From Neisseria gonorrhoeae (GTDB taxonomy: Bacteria; Pseudomonadota; Gammaproteobacteria; Burkholderiales; Neisseriaceae): DNA of 64,000 nucleotides. The notes under the pieces were generated by a model, which made no database searches, was not told the DNA's origin, and was given only the letters and a program-made list of their open reading frames with translations. The translations under genes and the position numbers were made by a program. Shown one piece after another: positions 1 to 9,217 of the stretch (its first letter is position 1; every line of letters starts with the position of its first letter). Location of the stretch: NCBI RefSeq assembly GCF_003315235.1, contig NZ_QNRU01000008.1, positions 1 through 64,000 on the forward strand, given 5' to 3'.

Positions 1-104
1 GGGAATGCGAATTTCGACTTAACTTCGGCACACCGTCCCGGCAGCTAAAAATCCTGCGGGATCGGTGTGGAATTTAGGGATAATCTAGTACAGCCACAAA
101 AAAT

Positions 105-344
105 ATGCGAAACAAAATAAACCGCAACGACATGGAACTCGGCTACACGCCTTACAACCTTCGCACCCTGCGCAACCGCTGCAAACTGACACAGGCCGAG
201 TTGGCGCAAATCGTCGGGGTGAAGCACTACATACAGGTAGGCCGCTGGGAAGCCGAACCCGATACCGAAACGCGGCGGGCCGATATGCCGCTGGAAAAAT
301 GGCGGCAGTTCCTCGATTGGATAGAAAAAACAAACGCCGTCTGA
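105..344 (+). CDS. Small Cro/C1-type helix-turn-helix protein
   Basis: A 79-residue protein. Residues about 18-45 (motif LTQAELAQIVGVK followed by VGRWEAE) look like a Cro/C1 DNA-binding helix-turn-helix: the LTQAELA helix, then a recognition helix ending in the usual RWE. It sits just before a Mu-like tail module but is separated from it by two hairpins, so it is probably transcribed alone. The stop codon TGA lies inside an uptake sequence (AAC GCC GTC TGA), so the gene ends exactly where the inverted uptake pair begins. An internal start at 132 (MELGYTP) is also possible. Its target is unknown; it may be a phage-derived regulator. Confidence 0.7.
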   Translation: MRNKINRNDMELGYTPYNLRTLRNRCKLTQAELAQIVGVKHYIQVGRWEAEPDTETRRADMPLEKWRQFLDWIEKTNAV

Positions 345-366
345 AACCTTCAGACGGCATTTTTTA
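334..366 (+). terminator. Inverted uptake-sequence terminator
   Basis: GCCGTCTGAA and TTCAGACGGC face each other with a two-base loop and are followed by a T run. The left arm overlaps the stop codon of the preceding helix-turn-helix gene. Confidence 0.8.
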
Positions 367-471
367 CCCACCCCCAAACCTAAAAACCACAACCAAGCCC
401 TACACCGCTTGCCCCCACCTCGCCGCCGCCCCAAAATAACCTCACTCTGTTGGAAGCCTGCCGGAAACGGC

Positions 472-506
472 AAAAGCCGCCCCGTTCCGCCATTACGGGG
501 CGGTTT
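472..506 (+). terminator. Hairpin before the phage tail genes
   Basis: An A-rich stretch leads into GCCGCCCCGT, a short loop, then ACGGGGCGG followed by TTT. This is a GC-rich stem with flanking A and T runs. It lies immediately upstream of the baseplate V remnant, so the tail genes downstream have lost their native upstream operon. Confidence 0.6.
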
Positions 507-528
507 CCCACATCAAGACGAGACAGAA

Positions 529-1029
529 ATGACCGACCGCCAAATAGACAACCTCATCAAACCCGCCACCATCGCCGACACCGACCCCGCGTCCGCGCAC
601 AACACGGCGGCATTACCACCGACTGGCTGCCCTATATCGTCCCCTTTGCAGGCGGCGTGTCAGTATGGCGCATCCCAAGTGTCGGCGAAGCCTGCACCAT
701 CTTATCCCCTGCCGGCGAACCCGAGAACGGCGTAGTTTTATGCTGCCAAGCCTCCGACCGATACCCCGCCCCGTCCGCCGACCCCGCCGAAACCGTCGTC
801 CGATTTCATCTGCTACAACCACAACAGCGGCGCGATGGAATTAAAAGCCGTTACAAGCCTGACCATCGACACCCCCCAAACCACCATAACCGGACACCTG
901 ACCGTCAACCAAACCACCACCGCCCAAGGGCTGCTGACCTACCAAAATGGCATGAACGGCCAAGGCGGCAGCCTGTCCGAGCACACCCACCCCGACGACT
1001 CCGGCGGTACAACGGAAAAACCCCAATGA
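529..1029 (+). pseudogene. Mu-like prophage baseplate assembly protein V (gp45 type), frameshifted
   Basis: Starts MTDRQIDNLI. The reading frame must change at about 580-605 to recover HGGITTDWLPYIVPFAGG and again at about 800-815 to recover CYNHNSGAMELKAV, after which it runs to GGTTEKPQ and stop. The three pieces together look like one baseplate spike protein (gpV/Mu gp45 family) of about 165 residues. The second break has probably also lost a few codons before YNHNSG. The stop overlaps the start of the next gene (ATGA). With two independent shifts it cannot make a full spike protein. The identification rests on the piecewise protein and on the order V-W-J-I that follows. Confidence 0.75.
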
Positions 1030-1352
1030 CCGACGCAGAAAACGGACGCGGGCAAGACACCCTCGCCCACATCGCCCAATCCATCCGCAACATCCTGTTC
1101 ACAAGAATAGGAACGCGGCTGATGCGCGAAGAATACGGCAGTTTTATTCCCGACTTGATCGATATGCCCGCCGGTCACGCCGCCATCGCCCTCATCCACC
1201 AAGCCGCCGTTACCGCCCTCGCAAGATGGAAACCCCGCATAACCGTCCGCCGCATACAGGCAGACACCGCCGACCTCGCCGCCGGCAAAATCAAATTAAC
1301 CCTAGACGTAACCCTTGCCGACGGCGGCGAACGAACCTACCGCATCAAATAA
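1026..1352 (+). CDS. Mu-like prophage baseplate protein W (gp25/gp46 family)
   Basis: A 108-residue protein beginning MTDAENGRGQ. It carries the conserved gpW/gp25 pattern: an N-terminal helix (IAQSIRNILFTRIGTRLMR), then EEYGSFIPDLIDMP, and a C-terminal strand region ending GGERTYRIK. In contractile-tail phages this family forms the baseplate wedge that contacts the tube. The ATG overlaps the stop of the V gene by four bases, so the two were translationally coupled. It is one of only two tail genes in this block that remain open, but it is surrounded by broken partners and is unlikely to act in particle assembly. Confidence 0.85.
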   Translation: MTDAENGRGQDTLAHIAQSIRNILFTRIGTRLMREEYGSFIPDLIDMPAGHAAIALIHQAAVTALARWKPRITVRRIQADTADLAAGKIKLTLDVTLADGGERTYRIK

Positions 1353-1372
1353 TAAAAACAACAGGATAAACA

Positions 1373-2258
1373 ATGGGAAACAGCCGATTAAGCCAACTCC
1401 CCGCGCCCGCCGCCATCGAAGAAACCGACTTTGAGGGCATCTTCGCGCGCAAAAAAGCCGCCCTCACCGCCCTATGTCCCGAAAGCATCCGCGAAACCGT
1501 CGCCCAAACCCTCGAATTAGAATCAGAACCCCTAACCATCGACCTGCAACAGCAAGCCTATCAAGAGCTGCTCGTCCGCAACCGCATCAACGAAGCCGTC
1601 AAAGCCAACCTCTTGGCATACGCACAAGGCAGCGACCTCGACCACATCGCCGCCCAATACGGACTTTCACGCAAAACCATCCGCGCCGCCGACCCCGACG
1701 CGAACCCGCCGGTTGCCGCCGAATACGAAACCGACGACGCATTCCGCGCCCGCGTCCAAGCCCATCCCGAAAAATACGCCGCCGGGCCGCGCACCGCATA
1801 CGAAGCCCACGCCATCGACGCACACCCCCAAATCACACACGCCCGCGCCGTGCGCCGCGCCGTCGGCACGGTGGAGGTTTACATCAAAACCCAAAGCGGC
1901 ACGCCCGACGAAACCATTTTGACCGCCGCGCGCGAATACCTGCCCGCCGAAACACGCCGCCCCCTTTGCGACAACGTGCAAGTAACCGCCGCCCAACCCA
2001 AAGACGCGGCAGTAGAGTATTCCGCCGAATACCACCCCGCCGCCAATATTCAAGCCGAACGGCAGACCGCCTGCGAAGCCTTGGATAACCTATGGCGGCA
2101 AAACGCCCACATCGGCGCATCCGTCGCCCTGTCTAAAATCATCGGCGCGTTAGACACCCCCGGCGTGAAAAAAAATCACACTGCACAGCCCCGCTGCCGA
2201 CATCGAATGCGGCAACGGCGAATACATCCGAATCACGTCCACGCTCGAGCGCGAATAA
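1373..2258 (+). pseudogene. Mu-like prophage baseplate protein J (gp47 type), frameshifted in an A8 tract
   Basis: Begins MGNSRLSQLP and follows the gpJ/Mu gp47 family through residue about 266. A run of eight A at 2168-2175 then throws translation out of frame. Removing one A gives GVKKITLHSP…TSTLERE and a stop at 2256-2258, directly abutting the ATG of the next gene. As written, the shifted frame runs on to 2635 as low-complexity Arg/Pro-rich junk. One extra A is therefore the simplest explanation: either a true pseudogene or a slipped homopolymer. Confidence 0.8.
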
Positions 2259-2822
2259 ATGAACAGCACCGTCCCCGCGAACAACAGCCCCCTGCAACAC
2301 GCACTGGCAAAGCTGACAGAACGCGAAACTGCCGCCGTCTCCCGCCAACTCGACCCCGCCCGATGCGACCCCGGATTTTTACCCTTTCACGCCTTCGCAA
2401 GAAGCATCGGCACGGAAGAGGGCTGGGACTTTGCCGAAACCGACGAAGCCCGCCGCAACCTCATCGCAGGCTTTGCCGAAATCCACGCCCGAAAAGGCAC
2501 GCCGTACGCCATCCGCGCCCTCTTCCCCATCTTGCGGCTGGGCGAAATCCAAATTATCGAACGCGACGGCGAGTTCAAGTGGGACGGCTCGGTCTTGTTC
2601 GACGGCAGCCGCACATTCGGCAGGCGCGAGGGTGACTGGGCGGAATACCGCATTGTCTTAACGCGCCCCGTCAGCATCCGCCAAACCGCCCGCATCCGCG
2701 CCATGTTGGCGGAAATCGCCCCCTTGCGGTGCGAACTTACCGCGCTCGACTACCGCAACCATCCCCACCGCTGGAACGGCAAAATCCGCTTTAACGGCGA
2801 ATACGGTTTCGGCACGACATAA
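2259..2822 (+). CDS. Phage tail protein I (P2 gpI/Mu gp48 family)
   Basis: A 187-residue protein starting MNSTVPANNS, placed exactly after the repaired end of the J gene. The segment with PARCDPGFLPFHAFARSI, then GWDFAETDEARRNLI, then the KGTPYAIRA motif is typical of tail protein I (formerly DUF2313/Tail_P2_I). That protein links the baseplate to the tail fibres. The order J-I-fibre matches Mu and P2. The frame is open, with no sign of damage, but with J and the fibre broken it is a relic. Confidence 0.85.
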   Translation: MNSTVPANNSPLQHALAKLTERETAAVSRQLDPARCDPGFLPFHAFARSIGTEEGWDFAETDEARRNLIAGFAEIHARKGTPYAIRALFPILRLGEIQIIERDGEFKWDGSVLFDGSRTFGRREGDWAEYRIVLTRPVSIRQTARIRAMLAEIAPLRCELTALDYRNHPHRWNGKIRFNGEYGFGTT

Positions 2823-2861
2823 CGCGCCCCCGAAAATCAACAAACAAAAGGAAGCCCCAAA

Positions 2862-5113
2862 ATGGCAAACGCAACCGAACAAAACCAATTCGACCAAGCC
2901 GTCCGCCTCATCGAACCCGGCGACAGCGTCGTCGTCGGCCCAGGCGCGCCCGTCAACCAACCACTGCAAGCCCTCGCCAACCGCACCCTTTTGCTCAAAA
3001 ACCAAACCGAAGCCCTTCAGACGGCATCCGACACCAAAGCCGCCGCAAGCACCGCCGTCAACGCAGGCGACGGACTGACGGGCGGCGGCAGCCTTGCCCA
3101 AAGCCGCACCATCGCACTGGGCGCGCCCGGGCAAATCACCGCAACAAGCCAAAACACCGTCCCAAAAAACGGCCACACCCACGCCATCGACACCGCACGC
3201 ACCGACCGCGCCGGCATCGTCCGATTAGACAATGCCATTAGCGAAGCCGAAGACACCGCCGCCACCCCCAAAGCCGTCAAAACCGCGCTCGACCAAGCCC
3301 GCGCCGCCGCCGCGACCGCCGACCTCAAAGTCTCCCTCTCCGACAACCAAACCGTTACCGGCCAAAAAACCTTTACCGCCGAAACACAATTCCAAAGCGG
3401 CATCCGGCTGTCCGCCAACCCGACGCACTGAAACGGCGGCTACAAAGCCTATATCGGCGCGGATAACGAAAACGCCCACATCGTCTTCGGCGACGACACC
3501 CTGCGCCTGCACGGCGCAAATAACCGCATTTCCTACAACAACCACGACATCTTCCACAAAGCCAACAAACCGCGTTTCAACGAAGACATCGAAGGCAAAC
3601 CGAACACGCTGTCCGGCTACGGCATCGGCAACTTCAAAGTCGAAACATTCCGGGGCGATTTGAACAGCCTCAAAACCGACGGCGTCTATTCCCTGCCGAC
3701 GGCGGTCGGCAGCTCGAACCTGCCCGTTGAAAACACCGCCTGCCATATCCAAGTCATCGCCGGCACGCAACCCGGCTGGTGCAGGCAGTTGGGCTATCCC
3801 GCCTACACGTCCGACGTGTACGAACGCTACCAGACCAGCAGCGCAAACGACGACTGGAGCGCGTGGAAAAAACTCAATTCGGAAGGCATCCCCGCCGGCG
3901 CGATCGTGTCCTTTCCCAAAGCCGTCCGAAACCCCGCAGGCTATCTCAAAGCCGACGGCACGATCTTTGCACAAAACACCTTCTCGACCTTTACCGCGCC
4001 CTGGGCAACACAAACAAACTGCCCGACCTGACCCGTACCGACATCGGCATCACCGCGTGGTTTCCGTCCGACCAAATCCAGACGGGCTGGCTGGCGTTTG
4101 ACGACATCCGAGAGCGCGTAACCGAATCGGCTTATCCCGAACTTTACCGCCTGCTGACCGAAAAATACGGACGCATCCAAAACGTCCCGCAGGCGGAAGA
4201 CCGCTTTATCCGCAACGCGGGCAACGGCTTGGCGGTCGGAACGAAGCAGGAAGACGAAATCAAACGGCACGTCCACAAAGTATTTTCACACTGGGCAAAC
4301 CACCCAGACGCCGCCGCCGTCGGTTACGAAGACCGCAATGAAAGGCAAAGAAGCGCGCTCGTATCGACTTGGACGGACGGCGACTTAAACGACAACGGCT
4401 TTTTAACCCCGCGATTGGACAGCAAAATGGCAACGGGCGGCGCAGAAAACCGCCCCAAAGCCCTGGTTTTAAAACTGTGCATCAAAGCCGCCGACACCTT
4501 GGGCGAAGCCGTGTTCCGGATAAAGTCCCACGGCGAAACCGCCAACGTCGGCGCACTGGACGCGTCAAGGCTGGCGCAAGGTTTGCAGGAAAAAGCCGAC
4601 CGCGACCACACCCACACCACCGCCCAAATCCAAGGGCTGGACGAAAAAATCAGCGCCGCCGTTGCCGCGCAATTCACACGCCAAACCATCGGCGGCGTGG
4701 ATATTGTCAGATTCCCCGACGGCACAATGATACAGACCGGCAGTTACAGGTTTGCAAGAGGCGGCAGCCCCATAGGAAACGAAGTTGTCTTCCCCATCGC
4801 CTTTGCCGACGGCAACGTCAAATGCTTCGTATCCGAACGCCATTCGGGACGCGTCAACGGCGAAAGGCAACACAACTGGCTGTTTATCCGCGCAAAAAAC
4901 CACGCCGCCGCCATTATTACCAACTGGTACGAAAGCAGTTGCGACTGGATGGCCATCGGCAAATCCGCCTCGGGAAACGCCGCCAGCCCCACCCCGATAG
5001 TCCCCGAAATACCTGAAATCGATGAAGAACCGCAAAGAGAGAGTGGAAGATCATCAACCGGACTCCGAAACCCCCGCCGCCACCGAGGCCTCGACTTCCC
5101 CGTGGGGTCGTAA
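2862..5113 (+). pseudogene. Phage tail fibre protein, nonsense mutation plus frameshift
   Basis: Starts MANATEQNQFDQAVRLIEPG. An in-frame TGA at 3429-3431 replaces what reads as Trp (NPTH-stop-NGGYKAYIGADN). The same frame continues to about 3990, where one missing base shifts it; the other frame continues LYRALGNTNKLPDLTRTD to 5113. The repaired protein would be about 750 residues, with repeated fibre-type segments (GHTHAIDTA, DHTHTTAQIQGLDEKI) and C-terminal similarity to itself around SSCDWMAIGKSASGN. The last ~30 codons are Arg/Pro-rich and may be out of frame. An alternative short reading frame, MKNRKERVED, starts at 5022 and ends at 5141; I could not assign it. Confidence 0.75.
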
Positions 5114-5240
5114 GACTAGCGGGCGGCAGGGCAGGCTGTAGAGACGGGCTTCAGCCCACCGATCCAAGCAATCCGACCGAAACCGGCCGCGCCGCCAATC
5201 CTGCGAAACCTATGCCCCGCCAATCCTGCCACTCTTCGCC

Positions 5241-5409
5241 ATTCCCGCGAAAGCGGGAATCCGGAACCCAAACGCGGCAGGAATCTATCGGAAAGAATAA
5301 CCCGACCGCCGTCATTCCCGCGCAGGCTGGAATCCAGACCCACAACGTTAAGGCGGTTTATCAGAAAAAACCGAAACCGAACGCCCTAGATTTCCGCCTG
5401 CGCGGGAAT
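5241..5409. repeat. dRS3/NIME repeat cluster in a gene-free stretch (5142-5556)
   Basis: A perfect dRS3 (ATTCCC-N8-GGGAAT) is at 5241-5260. A one-mismatch copy lies at 5314-5333 and a degenerate copy at 5390-5409, with about 50-60 bases of spacer between them. This is the arrangement of a neisserial intergenic mosaic element. A single uptake sequence lies at about 5469-5480. I see no gene in 5142-5556. Confidence 0.8.
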
Positions 5410-5556
5410 GACGAAGAGTTGGGGAGTGACGAAAGGCGGGAACAACCGCGCAAAAAGCCGCCGACTCCTTCAGACGGCATCGGCAATAAAAACCGCACGG
5501 CCGAAACCGCGCGGGAAAGGATAGCCGGGCGCGCCCGATAAGCAGCGGCCGCAGGG

Positions 5557-5868
5557 TTAAGTCCTTGCACCTGTTTTCATCGAAGACAAAGGCGGTTCGG
5601 GAAATAAGGGCGCAATATCAAAAGTTTTGCGTTGCCTGATTTGCCACAAATCATAACCGGCCTGCATATTCAGCCAAAAATCAGGCGAAGTGTTGAGCAG
5701 TTGGCTTAAACGAACCGCCATCTCGGGCGTAATCGAAGATTGGGCGTTGACAATGCGCGATAAGGCAACCCGGCTGACACCCAGGCGTTTCGCTATATCG
5801 GTAATGCTTGCGCCGTTAATATACTCTTTTAAAACAAGGCCCGGGTGGGCAGGATTGTGCATTTTCAT
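5557..5868 (-). CDS. higA: HigA-family antitoxin
   Basis: A 103-residue protein starting MKMHNPAHPGLVLKEYI. This is the standard HigA opening (HPGxxLxE), followed by an XRE helix-turn-helix (ITDIAKRLGVSRVALSRIVN) and then the tail MAVRLSQLLNTSPDFWLNMQ. I chose the internal ATG at 5868 because the family starts there; upstream codons overlap the toxin reading frame. It is downstream of a frameshifted higB, so it is an orphan antitoxin that may still autoregulate its promoter. Confidence 0.9.
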   Translation of the reverse strand: MKMHNPAHPGLVLKEYINGASITDIAKRLGVSRVALSRIVNAQSSITPEMAVRLSQLLNTSPDFWLNMQAGYDLWQIRQRKTFDIAPLFPEPPLSSMKTGART

Positions 5869-5875
5869 ATTATTC

Positions 5876-6158
5876 CTAGTGATAATCCTGATAATCGACA
5901 ACTTCGACATTGCCGTCGTTGAAACGAAAAGTCAAACGCCAATTTCCGTTGACTTTGAACCGCCCAATGTCCCGACAAACTGCCCTTGAGGGGATGAAGA
6001 TTCCAACTCGGCACAGCCATATCCGAAGGCGTTTGCGCGGCATTCAGCGCGGTTAGAAGCAGATTCAGTTTGACGGAATGCCCGGCTTGGATGCCCGATA
6101 GCGAGCCTGTTTTAAAAAAGCGTTCAAGCCCTTTGTGTTTGAAAGAAACAATCATCAT
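5876..6158 (-). pseudogene. higB: HigB-type toxin, frameshifted
   Basis: Starts MIVSFKHKGLERFF (ATG at 6155, or 6158 for an extra Met) and follows the HigB/RelE-like mRNA interferase family to GHWAV. One extra C then shifts the frame. Removing it restores KVNGNWRLTFRF, then NDGNVEVVDYQDYH and a stop at 5876-5878, eight bases before higA. Because the NGNWR…F and VDYQDYH motifs carry the catalytic strand and C-terminus, the shifted product (ending in CRLSGLSLGII) should be inactive. Toxin-first order is normal for higBA. Confidence 0.85.
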
Positions 6159-6170
6159 CCCACCCCGTCT

Positions 6171-6187
6171 GTATCGCCAAAGGATAC
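6171..6187. promoter_or_regulatory. higA: Candidate HigA operator
   Basis: A perfect inverted repeat, GTATC-N7-GATAC, lies 13 bases upstream of the higB start. HigA proteins repress their own promoter through such palindromes. The role is inferred from position. Confidence 0.4.
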
Positions 6188-6239
6188 AAAACTTTTATTT
6201 GATTGCAAAGCGACGATATACAAAAAAGGAAACCCCGAA

Positions 6240-6853
6240 ATGACCATCTATTTCAAAAACGGCTTTTACGACGACACATTGGGCAGCGTCCCCGAAGGCG
6301 CGGTTGCCGTCGGCGGCGAAGAATACGCCGCCCTCTTCGCAGGACAGGCGCAGGGCGGGCAAATTGCCGCCGATTCCGACGGCCGCCCCGTTTTAACCCC
6401 GCCGCGCCCGTCCGAGTACCACGAATGGGACGGCAAAAAATGGAAAATCAGCAAAGCCGCCGCCCGTTTCGCCAACTCCCGTTTCGCCAAACAAAAAACC
6501 GCCTTGGCATTCAGCCTCGCGGAAAAGGCGGACGAACTCAAAACAGCCTCTTGGCGGGCTATCCCCAAGTGGAAATCGACAGCTTTTACAGGCAGGAAAA
6601 AGAAACCCTCGCGTGGCAGGCGGACAACGACGCCCCGACCCCGATGCTGGCGCAAATCGCCGCCGCAAGGGGCATAGAATTGGACGTTTTGATTGGAAAG
6701 GTTGTCGAAAAACCCGCCCGCCTGGCCGTTGCCGTCGACGCGATTATCGGAAAGCGGCAGCAACTTGAAGATAGATTAAATACCATCGAAACCGCGCCAG
6801 CATTAGATGCGTTAGAAAGGGAAATCAAAGAATGGGCGCTAAACGTCGGCTGA
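6240..6853 (+). pseudogene. Phage tail-fibre assembly protein, frameshifted
   Basis: Starts MTIYFKNGFYDDTLG. The N-terminal half and the motif SEYHEWDGKKWKIS are typical of phage tail-fibre assembly/chaperone proteins in Neisseria Mu-like prophages. At about 6540, CTCAAAACAGC is one A short. Adding it gives ELKNSLLAGYPQVEID and the frame then runs to IKEWALNVG and stop at 6853. Thus a 204-residue protein has been split by a single-base deletion. Its stop overlaps the next small phage gene. The fibre gene it would serve (2862-5113) is also broken. Confidence 0.75.
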
Positions 6854-7231
6854 GAGAATATATTTATCATCTACTAGTGGCCATAGACCAACTGTTCAAC
6901 GCTATAACCGGCGGCGCGGCAGACGAAACCCTCTCAAGTCGCACCTATCGCGGCGCGCGGCTCGCCCAACAACCCAAAACCCGCTGGAAGATTTTATAGT
7001 GGATTAACAAAAATCAGGACAAGGCGGCGAAGCCGCAGACAGTACAAATAGTACGGCAAGGCGAGGTAACGCCGTACCGGTTTTTGTTAATCCACTATAT
7101 ATACCCTGATCAACGGCGTATTTTTCGACCGCCACCACTGCCGGCAGGCGTATATCAGCGAACTGAAAGGCAGGCAGCACGACGCGCGGTTCAACCAAAG
7201 CCGCGCCGCCAATGAAAGGGATACGCGGTAA
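6832..7231 (+). pseudogene. Small phage protein interrupted by a Correia element
   Basis: Starts MGAKRRLREYIYHLLVAIDQ, then FNAITGGAADETLSSR. This opening recurs in small uncharacterised proteins of many transposable and temperate phages (YxxxLLVAxDQLxN…DETLSSR). Translation stops inside the left end of a CREE (TAG at 6997-6999). Removing the element and one TA duplicate rejoins the frame exactly: WKILYTLINGVFFDRHHCRQ continuing to SRAANERDTR and a stop at 7229-7231. The repaired protein is 98 residues. Function unknown; it is not an enzyme I can name. Confidence 0.75.
6995..7099. repeat. Correia repeat enclosed element (CREE), 105 bp
   Basis: Bounded by TATAGTGGATTAAC and its inverted complement GTTAATCCACTATA, with the usual core (ACAAGGCGGCGAAGCC … GGTAACGCCGTACCGG). 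TA is repeated at the right edge, as expected for target duplication. It sits inside a phage coding sequence. Confidence 0.92.
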
Positions 7232-7297
7232 AATTGCCGCCGCGCCGCATTCAGACGGCATCGGCAATAAAAAAGCCCGAAAAAATCGGGCTGAAAG

Positions 7298-7698
7298 TTA
7301 AGGCTGCATCGCCTTTAAGGCGGCTTTCGCCAAAAAACCGCTCGGGTTTCATGACGGGCGGCAGTGCAGGCATCGACACGGTTGAGGATATGTTGCGGCC
7401 AACTGACGTTAAACCGCACCTGTCCGGTTAATGCGGCATCGTCCGCTTCAACCATCGTCCACAACACCGCATCGGCATAATCGGGATTGTCCCGATTAAC
7501 CTCTATGCTTTGCGCCTCGGGAATCGGCAGGTTTTCCTGCAAAAGCCCTTCGAGATGGAACATTGCGGCGGCTTTGGCATCGGCAAGCGCGTCGGCAACC
7601 GTATCGCCGACAGGATAGCAGCCCGGCAGATCGGGAATAATCACGCCCCAGTTGCTTTGATCGGGGTCTTGGAACAGCACGGCGGGATAGTAAATCAT
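7298..7698 (-). pseudogene. hicB: HicB-family antitoxin with a C-terminal frameshift
   Basis: Starts MIYYPAVLFQDPD. The HicB fold is clear: WGVIIPDLPGCYPVGDT, then ADALADAKAAAMFHLEG. The C-terminal ribbon-helix-helix is NVSWPQHILNRVDACTAARHETR. After ETR one base is missing. The intact frame would read SGFLAKAALKAMQP to a stop at 7298-7300; as written the protein ends VFWRKPP at 7315. The change removes the last helix, which contributes to DNA binding, so binding may be lost although the toxin-neutralising half is whole. No hicA could be recognised upstream. Confidence 0.75.
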
Positions 7699-7806
7699 TA
7701 CTTCCTTTCTCGGATATGCGGTATCGGCAAAGTCCAAACGCAACGAAGGGGATTTAAAAACGACAAAAACGCAAAAGCCGCCGACATTCCCGCATCCAAG
7801 TTTCAG

Positions 7807-9001
7807 TCAATCAGATAACCTTGGATTTCTTTGGTTTTCGCATTGATTTCTCTGGTACGGCAGTCAGATTGTGCCACCCCGTATTCGTCGCCGTCGGCGC
7901 ATTTGGCACCCAAACCGTTTTGCCAGTTGCGGTACTGGGGCATAACGGTTTCGGCAATATCGGCGGGCAGTGCCTGAACCGCGCTGTTCAGAGCCGCTTT
8001 GGCAGTTCTTTCTTGTCCTCTTCCCTGACCATTTCGTCGATAAGGGCTTTTTTACGGTTGTGCAGCTCTTCCAAGCGTGCTTCGGTTTCTGCCGTTTTAC
8101 ACGCCAACTCACTGACTTTTATGCCGTTTGGCGTTTCACCTTCGGCTTTCGCATTGTTGGCACAGATCTTGTCCATACCGCTTTTCCATGTTTTCTGCGA
8201 GGCTTGCAGCTTATTCTGTACAGTTTGAGGCAATCCTTTCCAAAACTGCTCGAACTCGCTGCGCGACAGCTTGTAGCGTTCTTCCCATTCGGATACGCGG
8301 GCGGCTTCCTGCTCCCGACCCAATGCCTCCTGCGCCGCCGCTTCTTCTGCCTCCCTCGCTTCCTGCGCGGTGGCTTCTGCCGCTTCAAGTTTTTCGTTCC
8401 TTTGTTTCGCTTTGTCCAACGGCTCTTTAATCAGTGCCATAGACACCAGCTCGCTGAGCGGATGGATGATATCGTGTGCCTGACTGAGTTCGGCAAAGAT
8501 TTTGCTTTTGTCGTCTGTCGGCTGGACGCTGTAAGAAATAGTTTTGACATAATACGCGCCTTCTTTGCGGTAGTAGGGTTCAAAAAAGTCGGGCGTTTTC
8601 TTATGGCTGTTGCCTATAGATTGGTTGGCGGCGACGGCATAATCGACAACATCGTCGGGCACGTCCAGTTTTAACGCGGCTTCACATTTGAGTTTGCTGG
8701 ACGTGTCGGTTTTCTCGGTAGTTCGGACTTCATCGACGGTTATGCCCAAACGTTCGACCATTCTGCGGATATGCGATATGCCGATATCGGCAAATGCTTG
8801 GTCTTTGAATGCGTCGTCGTCAAAAGTTTTGACGGTTTCACCTTCGACATTGTCGCGGACCAGTTTGACCAAAATCTCTTTAGTCTCTTCGCTTCCGCAG
8901 GAAATTTCCTTTCCGGAAAACGGGTTGCCTATTCCCAAACGGTCGCAGCCCGACAAAATCAGCATACTTGCCAATGCCAGTGCGGGTAAATTTTTTTTCA
9001 T
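7807..9001 (-). pseudogene. Lipoprotein with two LprI/DUF1311-like repeats, frameshifted near the end
   Basis: Starts MKKNLPALALASMLILSGC, a clear lipoprotein signal with lipobox LSGC. After a globular N-terminal part comes an Ala/Glu-rich coiled coil (about residues 205-240), then a motif with Trp-Lys-Ser-Gly, CANN, ELACKTAETEARL. At about 7985-8000, in a GA-rich tract, the frame breaks. The other frame gives KAALNSAVQALPADIAETV, then NWQNGLGAKCAD…QSDCRTREIN, and stop at 7807-7809. Both units share the pattern Trp…Gly…Cys…Cys…Arg of lysozyme-inhibitor LprI-type domains (family assignment inferred). The shortened product would keep the first unit and the lipid anchor, so it may still be partly functional. 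Confidence 0.6.
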
Positions 9002-9168
9002 TAGATTTCCTTTGCCGTCCAAACACGGACTGTCTGTTGCGTATTTCCACACACGCTACGGCACTTGAAGTACATGGCTGCGGAACATATATGTTTAAAT
9101 TTATGCAAACCGCCATATCGGGATTGCACACGCCCTGCAAATTTACCGACGGTTTTCCTGTTCGATAA

Positions 9169-9207
9169 AAATGCCGTCTGAAACGGTCGGCGTTCAGACG
9201 GCATTTT
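9169..9207 (-). terminator. Inverted uptake-sequence terminator after pgi
   Basis: ATGCCGTCTGAA and TTCAGACGGCAT face each other across a short loop, with A and T runs on the outside. It begins ten bases past the pgi stop. Confidence 0.85.
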
Positions 9208-9217
9208 TCCGCAGGTT

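Noticed and set aside
3225-4013. A long minus-strand frame opposite the tail fibre
   Set aside because: Composition is a reflection of the GC-rich fibre coding strand; no family features.
5022-5141. Short frame MKNRKERVED overlapping the fibre end
   Set aside because: 39 codons, no recognised family, and it may be the fibre's own C-terminus in another frame.
7699-7810. Possible hicA upstream of hicB (minus strand ending TLPIPHIRERK)
   Set aside because: Only a few residues recall the HicA end; no start, no conserved His motif or normal length.
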